DNA of 64,000 nt, taken from Mansonella perstans (lineage: Eukaryota; Nematoda; Chromadorea; Rhabditida; Onchocercidae). The notes below the pieces were generated by a model. The model was not told the origin of the DNA. It did no database searches and worked only from the letters and a program-made list of their open reading frames with translations. The DNA is taken from positions 1-64,000 of the forward strand of contig JBAMDO010000162.1 of NCBI GenBank assembly GCA_037074765.1, written 5' to 3'. This document shows, in pieces, positions 28,001 through 41,915 of this stretch; position 1 is the stretch's first letter, and the number at the start of each line of letters is the position of its first letter. A program made the position numbers and the translations under genes.

Positions 28001-30186
28001 GGGAGGGCAGCGGCAAGATCTGGATTAGCTCCTGGATGTCCACTTGATGAACTATAACTATCATCGGCTGTTCCGTCATTAAAACCTAATATTCGCTGTT
28101 GTACCTGAAAAATAAGCAGAAGAAAATCAGTTGAAAATGAAACCACAAAATTCCTCTGTAACATGAAACTATTTGTAGCAAATTGAATTTTCGTGCACTT
28201 ACTCGTTCAACATCTTGCTGAATCCGTTCAATTGGTGCACCTAAGATTTTTTTCTTCAGCACAACATGTGCTGCTGTTGCCCGTTCTGCTGTAGCAACAT
28301 CAATTGGCATTTCACCATTTTTCATTTCTTCACGAAAATTTTCGAAATTATGCATAACATCAATCGTTTGCCATATTAACCTTTCCAATTCCTGCATGTT
28401 TTAATTAAATACTTTTTTTTCTAAACAACCACACAAATAAATTAGCGTTTTCAAAAAAAAAACAGTGCTAAAAATTAATTGGGTAAATTTTTATGATAAT
28501 GAAATGACCAGGACTGGAAATATAATAATAATAGAAAACTGCTTACCAATCTTGTTTCAAGCCATTCATCGTGATCATAGAATAGTGAACCACCTAAATC
28601 ACGCGTTAATTGCGATGAATCGATATATCGTGTAAGGCCTTCGACCGAAATCATTTGAATATCAAACTTATATTTTCCGCTTGACACCGATGTTTTATGC
28701 TTCTCCCAAAACTTGTCCGGTTTAATTATCAAAACAGCATGCACTTCCGCAGGGAAGTGTTCCTATAATTAGTAATTAAATTTAATCACCAAAACCATCT
28801 GATCTTCCATCGATCCATCTCGGTAACGGTAACAAAAAGTTTTCAACATAAGTAAAGCATAACTATAATTTTGAAAACGGAAAAATTACTGATAATTCTA
28901 ATCTTGAAGAACAAACAAAACATTCCTAACTTTAAATTTTTGGAATTTCTTTGAAATTCTCCTTTTTCAAAGTAAAAACAAGCAGTGTTTCCTTCAAAAG
29001 AAAATTAATATCAGTGTCCACTTAAAATACAGTATATTTACCTGTATACATTTGAGAATAGGTTTAACATTATTCCATGTAGTGCCTTTCCGCATATCGA
29101 TAATGATCGTAAATCCACGATCTTTGTAATCATCTCTGAAAATTTCAAATAATTATTCGAGATATCTAAATCAGTAATTGCTTCACAATTTTATTACCTT
29201 ACTTGTTTAAATAATTCCATTCACCTTAATTGTTTAAATAAATTCATTCTTAATGAACCATGCACTAGTTTATATTTGCTTTATCGCTAACAGAAAATTG
29301 GTATCTTATATGCACAGAACTGTGCTACATGAATTTTTTAACAATCAGAATCTTAATTACAACTCGCGTAAATTATATTGACTATGCAAATTCGAAAAAT
29401 TTAATCATTAAAAGGAATTTCAGCTTTTCAAATCAACTTGTTTTTATTGTCTTTCAAAATTTTTCAAATTTCATTTTCCAAAAATATTTTTGCAGAAACT
29501 AACGCCGTAACAGCATGGAGATAAATAAGAATATTCCGGATGTAATCGGAATTTATCGGCGAAATATTTTCTCGAGCCGGAAAGATAATTACAGCTCGAC
29601 CATTCCTATCTCTTGTGCCAGGTAATAGGGCTACACGATCACGTAACACGTGAAGAATATCCTCAGCCTTCGGGCAACCATCTCGCATCTCTACTATTTG
29701 ACGATGTAATGCTTCCGTCACCACGGACCTCCAATGTCCCAGACTAGATTAGATCTTTGCGACAATAATCGCCTGTATTTCTGTAATAGGATACGATTTC
29801 ACATAATTTTTTCAAATCAAATGCTAATTTTCTCAAATCAAATGCTCGTATTTTCCGTTCCTTTCATAAAATAACAAAGTAATTATTTATAATAAATAAT
29901 AATTAGCCATAATTAATAATAAATATTATCATAATCACAATAACAATAACCCCCGAAATAAGATCTAATTGCAAGCAATAACTATAACAATGATCGTAAT
30001 TATTAAAGAACATATAATTACTGACAAATATTATCGATTATAACGGTGCTTTTTTCTATTGAACTTGTAGAATAGGATGAAGACAATAGAGATATAATTA
30101 TACTTTATAATAGTTGCAATCAATCATGATAATGAGATTGCATGTAACGAAATTTAATGGAAATAATGGTAATTATTATTACAATC

Positions 30187-30232
<46 letters not shown>

Positions 30233-33200
30233 GTAATAAAATAACACTAGAAATGATGTTTGAAAGATTTTACATTCTACTAAATTTAAAACTGAATTTG
30301 AACCAAATAAATTTAATTGAGAGAAATTTAAAAATCTTGCGAATTACAACGATCTTAACGTTTTATAAAATCACAGTGAATGATTAAAATTATGAATGAA
30401 ACTTTTGAGATTATTATGATAAGAATTCACTTCAATAAAATCAACAATAATTATCAGTCATTATGATTTAAAACAAATATAATCAAGATAATTGTAATCA
30501 ATATGTTGGATCATAGAATTGAAGCCATTTGTAAATGATAATGGAGAAAAGTGAATGTTAGCAAATCATTATAATTATCATGATTACAATGGATAATCAT
30601 CAATTATCAGTAATAATAAAGTAATATAATAGAAAAGAGTGATTGGTGATATAATCAGTAACTGATAACTGATAAAAATAAGCATTTCAGATAATTAATA
30701 TCAAGTATATAGTACAACTATTGTTGGCTTTGGACATTAATAAAGTTATGGCTCAAATCTCATTACCAGTAGAACATCTATCACTATCATTAATCTGTAA
30801 TAGCATCACGAATCAATGTAATAAATACCTATGGATAACAGTATAAACAGTAACATCTCACATCCCCTATTCCCGAGATTTCCCAGTTATCCACTCCTCC
30901 TCTAACTGCACACCCGGATGTTCAGGACCGCAAAACATTCAGCTTCAAACTACTGCAGCTTTATATCCATTAAACGGATTATATTCTCATCATTTGGCAA
31001 GTGTCTTTAGCTCTTGCTATCACTCTCCATCTCCCTCTCTCCTTGTTCAATAGCTTAGATGTATACGGTAGATAACGATTCCGCGATATCACGGGTTTGA
31101 TCAGCACACTAAACTGATCAAACCAAAAGTAGTTTAGTAGCAACAGGATAGATAGTGTGGAATGAATTAATTTTAATATACGCTCCAAGATTTCTCAGTA
31201 TTTATCAGTGAAAGTTATCGGAATATATTTTTGGAATGTATTTTTTTTTTCCAAAAATTTTCCTTCTTATTAAAATTTCAATCATTTATTTCAGTTTATA
31301 CAAAAGAAAATGAAATAAGGAAACAAAACAGGAAGGAATTTATTTTGACATTAGGAAATTACAACATTAATTAGTGTAATATTAATTAATTAGTTTGTTT
31401 ATCTTTGACATTGATTTGAGTTTGTTAATTTACAATATCGATTAGTTTGTCTATTTGCGATCATTGATGAACAAACTTTGTTTATTTGCTTGTTTACTTT
31501 ATTTGGCATTTACTCATTAATTTATATGAGTAAATGAAGTAAATTTAAAGTTTGAGAAGTCAAATTTTTGAATCAAACAAATAAATGCATATTTTTTCAA
31601 TGAAAAAACATTAAATTATCCATGTAAAATTTAATATTTGTATTTGAATGAATGAATTGAATGACATTTTATGTGTTATAATTTATAAATAATTTTAAAC
31701 TAATTATATTATGAAAACAAAAAATTTAACCTTATGACCTTTAACCTCTGTCCTTTTCTTTCGCTTATCAGGAAATCAAAAAATGCAAGCATTCCATTTA
31801 ATCATTCAGCACATTTCTCGGAAGAAACCAAAGAATGGGAAAATCAGATCCATCGATCTGTATCTCTCTCTCTCTCTCTTATTCCCTCTACCTCTTTTTT
31901 ACATTTGCTCTCTCTCTCTCTTTCTCTTTGTGTCTTTTCCATCTTTTCCTTACGGAAAACTTTGCTCCGATTTTGGTACGCTTTATCTCAATCATCTAAC
32001 TTTTACATTTTTTCTTGCCGTCTATCTCTTTCCTTGTTTATTTACATCAAAGTTAGAGAGTCAGAGAGGATGGAAGAGTGGAATTGTGATGCTATTGAAC
32101 AGGTATGTTTCCGTACACTTTTTCAACAAGGACCTATCTTGAATAGATGGAAACAATTTGTTGGAATGCTAAATTCAATTTTTTTTAAAATTTTATTTCA
32201 AATTTCAAATTTTATTTTATCAAATTTCATTTCAAATTTCTTTCATTTTTTTTTAGATTTTAATTTTTTCATTGATAAAATAAAAATTTTTGCAAAAGAA
32301 ATGAAATTTTACAGTTAGCATTAGTTTTTTGTGTTTTTCTTCAAAATAACTCTTTATTATATCCCTCATACATCTCTCTATACGATCACGTTATACGGTT
32401 TATACGTGTGTTTACGTTTTTAAATATATTCATAAATCAGAATTTTTTTTTTTTTTTGATTTTTCATTCTAAAAACAATACTTTGTAAAAATTTTCTTCT
32501 TTTCCTATTCATACTTCTTGTTTCAATGATCCATCGATTGACGTAGTATTAATGATTGTTGGAAATGTCCGAAACAAACACAATTTCTAATCGCTGTTCG
32601 ATTTTGAGTAACCAGGAAAGTTTTTTGTTTCATATTTATGTGTTAGAAACAAAATTAAGATAAATGGTTTATTTTTGTCACAAATTGTCAAAAGCTTTTA
32701 GTGAGTGATTGATTTGTCACATTATTAACTTTCATTTTTGAAAAGAATTCCTAACAAAAGCTAAGATTCGTATCGGAAAATTCCGAATTTTGAAAAGCTA
32801 AGATTCTTATCGAAAAATTCCGAATTTGAAAAGCTAAGATTCTTATCGAAAAATTCCGAATTTGAAAAGCTAAGATTCTTATCGGAAAATTCCGAATTTG
32901 AAAAGCTAAGATCATATCGAAAAATTCCGAATTTGAAAAGCTAAGATTCTTATCAGAAATTCCGGACTTTATATATCAATAGAATTATCATTATCAGTAA
33001 ACTGAGAGAGGCGAAAAGGATTCGTTCTTTGCAATGATTGGTCAGTAAGGATCCAATTTAGCAAATTAAGTTAAACTTAGTAGAATCATTACTCTCTGGT
33101 AAGTGTTGATTGAAAAATCTTTACAATCTAAAGTTTTCATCTATTGATATATGATATGGTGATTTGGTTTAATATCATACTTTTTCCAGTCTTTATTAAC

Positions 33201-33348
33201 TTTCTTTGCCTCATCGTCGTATCTCATATTTTTTTTTACATTTGACAATTAGTCTTGCTGACTGGGAATAATCAACAGAGGCATATTTTTTGATGTTTAC
33301 GCTATTCACTTACCTGAAATAATATAATGTTCGATTCTCGGTTCGCAC
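783..33348 (-). CDS. unc-73: UNC-73/Trio/Kalirin Rho-family guanine nucleotide exchange factor (5' and central part; 3' end outside window)
   Basis: Known family role: a multidomain GEF that activates Rac and Rho GTPases during axon guidance and cell migration. About 1,690 residues are visible as a chain of 34 exons whose reading phase is continuous. The domain order is CRAL-TRIO, spectrin repeats, DH1, PH1, Ser/Thr linker and SH3, as in human TRIO and worm UNC-73A. The last main-chain exon (4262-4379) ends in phase 1 at GTTGGT, so the second DH-PH module and any Ig/FnIII domains must lie to the left of base 1. Introns are short in the spectrin and DH region but reach about 10.7 kb before the SH3 domain, where alternative first exons sit. 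The initiator ATG of the long isoform was not found. Exons are listed in the domain entries. Identity is certain; the 5' end is not. Confidence 0.95.
1006..4261. other. unc-73 intron sequence, no gene seen
   Basis: AT-rich intron between the SH3 exon and the candidate third first exon. It holds many poly-A tracts, purine-rich DNA at 1.7-2.1 kb and a T run at 3.0 kb. Short open frames (2.2, 2.8 and 3.5 kb) are Lys/Phe/Ile rich, with no splice context or homology. Confidence 0.7.
4262..5103 (-). CDS. unc-73: unc-73 exons: SH3 domain
   Basis: Two exons: 5017-5103 (phase 0 in and out) and 4262-4379 (phase 0 in, phase 1 out). The first reads GCIAVDDFKATEKGQLSVTK, the ALYDF-like strand and RT loop. 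The second reads VVEYCGDAPEWVLVSITW then GLVPCSVISS, containing the SH3 tryptophan and the GLVPxSxI end strand (human WCLVRTT and GLVPCGSLCI). The SH3 follows PH1 in TRIO and UNC-73A. The acceptor of the first exon is the shared target of three possible upstream exons (15758, 12434 and 6156), all of which end in phase 0. Confidence 0.93.
6156..6245 (-). CDS. unc-73: unc-73 alternative first exon 2 (candidate)
   Basis: Thirty codons starting MLRYSKSIRSRTQSLY and continuing RDAKRRFQSIVKQT: a strongly basic leader. An in-frame TAA lies seven codons upstream of the ATG with no acceptor between, so this cannot be an internal exon in this frame. It ends in phase 0 at ACG|GTTTGT, again fitting the SH3 acceptor at 5103. 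A TTTCTCTTAAG sequence about 20 bases upstream of the ATG could accept a spliced leader. Predicted product: an isoform with a short basic N terminus followed directly by SH3 and the second GEF module. Confidence 0.6.
12434..12595 (-). CDS. unc-73: unc-73 alternative first exon 1 (candidate)
   Basis: A 54-codon open stretch starting MSLSQNNLLPINKQRSSL, rich in Arg, Lys, Ser and His (IKIRKLPSPLRLF), lying in the 10.7-kb intron before the SH3 domain. It ends in phase 0 at TCG|GTTTGT, which matches the phase-0 acceptor at 5103. Eight bases upstream of the ATG is TTTTCTCAG, a good trans-splice (spliced leader) acceptor; used as a cis acceptor it would be out of frame with the linker exon. Hence it is more likely the first exon of a short isoform (SH3 plus downstream GEF2) than a cassette exon. 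No homology is recognised. C. elegans unc-73 is known to make several such isoforms. Confidence 0.6.
13735..14130 (+). repeat. Pyrimidine-rich imperfect tandem repeat (unc-73 intron)
   Basis: Many copies of TTCCTTATTTATAATCTTC followed by TTCTATATTTT, with variable spacing and blocks such as AAAATTTATATCTTTCC duplicated. The intron lies between the linker and SH3 exons, about 1.1 kb from alternative first exon 1. Confidence 0.75.
15758..15912 (-). CDS. unc-73: unc-73 exon: Ser/Thr-rich linker between PH1 and SH3
   Basis: A 155-nt exon with acceptor GTATTCCAG. It completes the phase-1 codon from the PH1 exon and reads DMRQAPARN, a run of five Thr, VVSDRTSKDSDSLPTSNEDRNSL and a Ser cluster. 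The segment corresponds to the TRIO linker (PDTISIASRTSQNTLDSDKLS) just before the SH3 domain. It ends phase 0 at GAG|GTCTGA, a GT donor with a poor +3 to +6 match, and joins the SH3 exon 10.7 kb away. Several Ser/Thr residues next to basic ones are possible phosphorylation sites (inference). Confidence 0.85.
16035..16756 (-). CDS. unc-73: unc-73 exons: PH1 domain
   Basis: Two exons: 16577-16756 (possibly extended to 16571) and 16035-16215. The pleckstrin-homology strands match TRIO: VMQESFLVWDPK, KKGRERQVFLFELCVVFAKK (human RKGRERHLFLFEMSLVFSKE), CEHVEGDSSKFALR (human TEHVEGDPCKFALW) and VHWVKKIREL at the C-terminal helix. The first exon ends at ATG followed by GCAAGA (GC donor, ungapped) or six bases later at AGA|GTTTTT (adds Ala-Arg); I cannot decide between them. 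The second exon must splice at G|GTATTG (phase 1) to join the linker exon; reading on gives ten more residues and a TAA at about 15999, a possible truncated form. Confidence 0.92.
17012..18994 (-). CDS. unc-73: unc-73 exons: DH1 (RhoGEF1) catalytic domain
   Basis: Five exons: 18900-18994, 18538-18714, 18056-18221, 17462-17602 and 17012-17089. The Dbl-homology fold is plain: NEEKRKMREPMMELIKSEKDYIEDL opens helix 1 (human NEEKRKSARRKEFIMAELIQTEKAYVRDL), NDPEDVGYCF matches LPEDVGHCF, VIKPVQRITRYRLML is the signature CR3 helix (human LIKPVQRITKYQLLL), and VSVPRRANDLMHL matches LSVPKRANDAMHL. In TRIO and UNC-73 this module exchanges nucleotide on Rac/RhoG-type GTPases. The join between the last two exons is in frame and ungapped only if the donor at 17460-17461 is GC rather than GT. 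Confidence 0.94.
19133..22741 (-). CDS. unc-73: unc-73 exons: spectrin repeats, last part
   Basis: Seven exons: 22631-22741, 21894-22085, 21029-21223, 20249-20401, 19879-20097, 19600-19731 and 19133-19327, all phase 0 at both ends. They continue the spectrin array up to the catalytic module. Landmarks are HKQFQHAVE (human HEQFQHAIE), LDQLEKEYS with DWC, SKHMEYKERFLK (human SKHLEQKEAFLK), MFLKYIRR (human VFLKYLHR) and WMRKKQQLDRCHE (human WTMRKRRLDQCQQ). The exon at 22631-22741 opens after an unusual ATTTAAAG acceptor. The exon at 19600-19731 uses donor GTTTCT; reading through it stays open for about 50 codons, but alignment supports the splice at AEAK. Confidence 0.93.
20402..24173. other. 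unc-73 longer introns in the spectrin region
   Basis: Introns above 300 bases: 20402-21028, 21224-21893, 22086-22630 (with the 32-bp repeat) and 22742-23724. Besides the repeats noted separately I see nothing coding in them. Other introns of similar size at 16757-17011, 17090-17461, 17603-18055, 28763-29041 and 29136-29503 are plain AT-rich DNA. Confidence 0.7.
22171..22380 (+). repeat. unc-73: Imperfect minisatellite, about 32-bp unit, six copies (unc-73 intron)
   Basis: About six copies of an element resembling ACTATATACTTAGGATAA followed by TAATCAAAATA lie in the intron between the exons at 22631 and 22085. Copies have diverged by several bases. Confidence 0.8.
23725..28391 (-). CDS. unc-73: unc-73 exons: spectrin repeats, first part
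   Basis: Thirteen exons: 28203-28391, 27962-28104, 27761-27848, 27505-27627, 27131-27322, 26779-26922, 26204-26410, 25589-25769, 25178-25251, 24893-25075, 24398-24521, 24174-24289 and 23725-23880. They encode heptad-rich triple-helix repeats with the family's recurring pattern WxxRRQKLDxCxQLxLFEQDADK, then MFDWIRSH, and later QWQAKKLRLHSRLAL and VLQWLEEHGDAYL. Each lines up with TRIO almost without gaps (for example human WHVRKLKLDQCFQLRLFEQDAEKMFDWI). All exon joins keep frame. In the family the repeats form an elongated scaffold that binds partners and restrains the GEF1 module. Confidence 0.93.
28547..29743 (-). CDS. unc-73: unc-73 exons: CRAL-TRIO/Sec14 domain
   Basis: Three exons: 29504-29743, 29042-29135 and 28547-28762. 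They encode the lipid-binding-type CRAL-TRIO domain found at the N terminus of TRIO and Kalirin. Landmarks are AEDILHVLRDRV with GTRDRNGRAVIIFPAR (human: GGRDKRGGPILTFPAR), then RGFTIIIDMRKGTTW (human: RGFTVIVDMRGSKW), then AVLIIKPDKFWEKH and SVEGLTRYIDSSQLT. The domain ends at the DHDEWLETRL stretch, which matches the family's NHEEWIEIR. Splice phases are 2, 0 and 0. An in-frame TAA at 29749-29751 means coding cannot extend beyond the acceptor at about 29744 within this exon. ATG 29686-29688 is an internal alternative start, but it would begin only just before the domain. Confidence 0.93.
30186..30233 (+). repeat. (AAT)n microsatellite
   Basis: About 16 AAT units upstream of the Sec14 exon, within the first long intron of unc-73 or its 5' flank. 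Confidence 0.95.
32755..32966 (+). repeat. Minisatellite, six 35-37-bp units
   Basis: Six head-to-tail copies begin (GCTAAG) at 32760, 32797, 32833, 32869, 32905 and 32940. Each carries TCTTATCG-type sequence followed by AATTCCGAATTT, part of a near-palindrome (AAATTC-C-GAATTT). Copies differ by few bases; the last two show small deletions. The array lies between the divergent unc-73 and PCMTD-like genes, 0.4 kb from the unc-73 5' exon. Confidence 0.9.
33314..33348 (-). CDS. unc-73: unc-73 upstream 35-nt exon (probable)
   Basis: On the minus strand a TTATTTCAG acceptor precedes, and a perfect CAG|GTAAGT donor follows, a 35-nt stretch that reads VRTENRTLYYF and leaves two bases (AG). The Sec14 exon opens at TCTAG with a single completing base, T. 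The joined frame (AGT, Ser) therefore continues without a stop into the Sec14 exon. The stretch contains no ATG, so translation starts further upstream, or the exon is partly 5' UTR. The strong splice sites and matching phase argue for a real exon about 3.6 kb upstream of the Sec14 exon. The Sec14 acceptor AATCTAG is weak, which keeps this call moderate. Confidence 0.55.
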
Positions 33349-34032
33349 CTGAAATAAGTAATAATTATATGAAAGGCATTATAGGTAGCATAATTATGTA
33401 CAAATGAATGTGAATTAATGTATTTATGTATCAATATTAGTTTCTCTCTTTCATCTTTCATGAGAAAAAAAATTCGATCAATTTTTACAACCTACAAGTA
33501 ACTGCCTTTTTTTCCAATGAATTACTGCTTTAGTTTTCATTGATTCAAAAGTTTTCCACAGTTAACACACATCATATAACACATACATGCATTTATATTT
33601 AAACATGAAGATATATATATACATATATATATATACTTGAATCAATATTTATTAAATGTGTAGTGTATGCTTAAACGATGGATATGATGCCTAATGAACT
33701 AGCATTAAATATAATACTAAACTTTTTCTATAGCTTCCTTGGCAAATTTGATGTGAAATTCTGCATAAAATTATTCCAAATAATGCTTTTGGTTAGGCTA
33801 ATCATTATGTTATTAAATTAAATTACTTTTCTTGTCGTTTGTTTTTCTGCATTTTATTTTAACATATAACAAATGACACACATGCTTTGTGGATTTGAAT
33901 ATATATGCTGAGAATTTTTAGTGATATATTATATAATGAAATAAGGTTTTTTTATTTTATAGTTTCATGCATAAATTTGAAATTTATGCAAAATCTATAA
34001 AATATTATCTGAGGCAATCTGATTGTGCATTG

Positions 34033-34063
<31 letters not shown>

Positions 34064-34353
34064 GTCATTAATAGTGTAAGTTTTTTAAGTAAGTTTCATC
34101 TGGAGTATAATTTTCGTAATCCATAAATGCGTTGTAAACAATTTCCGTATGTTGTATTTACTTGTGAGATATTTGAAATACATGTCAATTAACTGTCATC
34201 TCAGATATCAATTAATTTTAGCTCTTATTAGCAATTTTTATGATTTGTTCATAAATTTATAACGAAATGTTTTGATTCCGTTAATTAGCTACGTGGTAAA
34301 GGTTTTATTCAAAAAAAAAAAAAAAAAAAAAACAAAGAAAAAATTAGTTAAAA

Positions 34354-34361
34354 TTTCACAG
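34354..34361 (+). promoter_or_regulatory. Splice acceptor just upstream of PCMTD ATG (likely SL trans-splice site)
   Basis: TTTCACAG ends two bases before the ATG at 34364. No upstream coding exon in a compatible phase was found. In nematodes an acceptor this close to the start codon usually receives a spliced leader. A cis-spliced 5' UTR exon remains possible. Confidence 0.65.
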
Positions 34362-34363
34362 CA

Positions 34364-40282
<5,919 letters not shown>

Positions 40283-40789
40283 TTAACATACAATGTTGCA
40301 ATCAAGTTTGCTAGTACAATTATTCTACATAGAGATCTTGCTTCTACATAGAAATGTGTTATGAAATAGATTGGCATAGAAGGTCAATTGCTTATTTCTA
40401 TTTCAGTCATCTAAAAAAAAAAAAAAAAAAAAAAAAAACAGTAGTGTAAAAGACATTACCATTTGATATGTCTTTTAGCGATTTTTTAATTATTTTTCAA
40501 GTTTTAAGAAATATTTGTAGTTTATTTCATTTTTAGCAAGATTTCTTGTTTTTGCATGATCCATTAATTACAAGTCTTATTTTTTTACATTAAATTTGTT
40601 TGCTTTTGTTTTAGGAATTTATACAGATGAAAAATCACCACTTTTCTTTTTTTTTTTTGCAGAAATAAATAATTTGTAGAAATTTTTTTTTTCCTTTTTT
40701 CTACTGTATAAAGATTTTTGTTTGACCGTACTGTATATTTTTTTCTGTACATATTACGGTTTTAGTATAATTCATTGTTGTTATATTCA

Positions 40790-40795
40790 AATAAA
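40790..40795 (+). terminator. Polyadenylation signal candidate for PCMTD-like gene
   Basis: AATAAA about 510 bases after the PCMTD stop codon, followed by T-rich sequence. The 3' UTR contains long A and T runs, so other cleavage sites are possible. Confidence 0.45.
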
Positions 40796-41207
40796 CCAAA
40801 AATCATCCTCTCACTCCCTCGCAACTTTAAATGAAGCAACAAATTTTTTCATACTTTAACCATGATTATATATATGTCTTACGCGTTACGTGATAAAGCT
40901 TGTATTAACCACTTTTTTTTTTCCAAACACGTTTTATATGATATTTATATGACATATATTTTTTTTTTTTTCAAAAGGAAATTAGAAATCAAAAAATAAT
41001 ATTGCAGAGACATGGAGGGAAAATTGACATCATAAGAAATGTAAGTGTTAAGTAATTAACTAATTTCATGTATAATTGATATACCTAGATGAAAAATGCT
41101 TATTGATTATATCATCGCAAAAAAAAAAAGTAAGGAAGAAGTATGTGAAGTTTTTATAAGCGAATTGTATATTAGACACAGTTTGAAAAATAATAATTAA
41201 TTAGCTC

Positions 41208-41244
<37 letters not shown>

Positions 41245-41405
41245 CCCTGCAGAAAGAAGATAAATGCAATTAGACTGGAATTTTTCAATTAATAAGTACA
41301 AAAATTTTCAAAAAAAAAATGGAAATATTCCAAAAAATTCTCGAGTACTAAAAATTTTTTTTTGGTTAAAACATTTCTCACAAATTTCTTCGTGGAAAAT
41401 TGAAG

Positions 41406-41411
41406 TTTATT
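41406..41411 (-). terminator. Polyadenylation signal candidate for lin-10
   Basis: AATAAA on the minus strand about 505 bases downstream of the lin-10 stop codon. In DNA this AT-rich the hexamer occurs by chance, so the call is weak. Confidence 0.3.
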
Positions 41412-41915
41412 TTCAAGTATCATTGTTATCATAACAAAAGTTCTCATACCCGTTAATGTGTAAATGATGCAGGAAAAAATTCATCAGTTATTTAAATATA
41501 TTTTAACTTTCAAAATGTGAAGTGGAAGACTCAAAGTAGTACATTTTTTTATAAATTAATCCTCCCCTCCAAAAAAAAGCATGAAGAGAAAAATTTTACC
41601 TTTGTCCTTTCGTTATTGATTTGTAAAAGTGATCGCTTTTTTAATTTAAATTAATTAAACAAAATAGTATTAAGAATAAAAGTAACTTTCAAAAACAAAA
41701 AAAAAAAAAAAAAAATGATAAGATGATACAAAATAGCAAAAAAAATGTGTGTGATACTTTTTAAAAAAAAAATTTTTTTTCTTTAACAAATGAATGATAA
41801 CAATTGTATATTGCAAGGAAAGAGAAAGAAAGGTAGCGAAAAAAAGAAAACAGAAAATTAAATGTGATAAAGAAAAAAAACAAAAACAAAAAAGAAAATT
41901 AAAATATTAAAAAAT

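Larger units (their letters stand above)
29744..34353. other. unc-73 first intron and divergent intergenic region
   Basis: Contains the (AAT)n tract, a relatively GC-rich block at 30.86-31.19 kb, CT-rich DNA at 31.85-31.93 kb, the six-unit minisatellite, the 35-nt unc-73 exon and a poly-T run near 34.04 kb. The promoters of unc-73 and probably PCMTD lie here. A plus-strand ATGGAAGAGTGG reading 11 codons to CAG|GTATGT at 32.10 kb could be a 5' exon, but joins out of frame with the PCMTD start. Confidence 0.6.
40283..41915. other. Convergent 3' intergenic region
   Basis: The 3' ends of the PCMTD-like gene (plus) and lin-10 (minus) face each other across 1.6 kb of AT-rich DNA with an A run at 40412 and a T run at 41212. 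Both 3' UTRs lie here. No coding sequence is seen. Confidence 0.75.

Noticed and set aside
30979..31188. Minus-strand frame MERILKLIHSTLSILLLL as a secreted protein
   Set aside because: The hydrophobic start resembles a signal peptide, but the frame is short, isolated and without homology; noted only as part of the unusual GC-richer block.
31734..32318. 194-codon plus-strand open frame in the intergenic region
   Set aside because: Length comes from CT-repeat DNA (Ser-Leu repeats) and T-rich DNA lacking stops. No homology. The embedded MEEWNCDAIEQ followed by GTATGT cannot join the PCMTD start in frame.
32755..32966. Possible CRISPR array
   Set aside because: Whole 36-bp units repeat head to tail without unique spacers; this is a minisatellite in a eukaryote.
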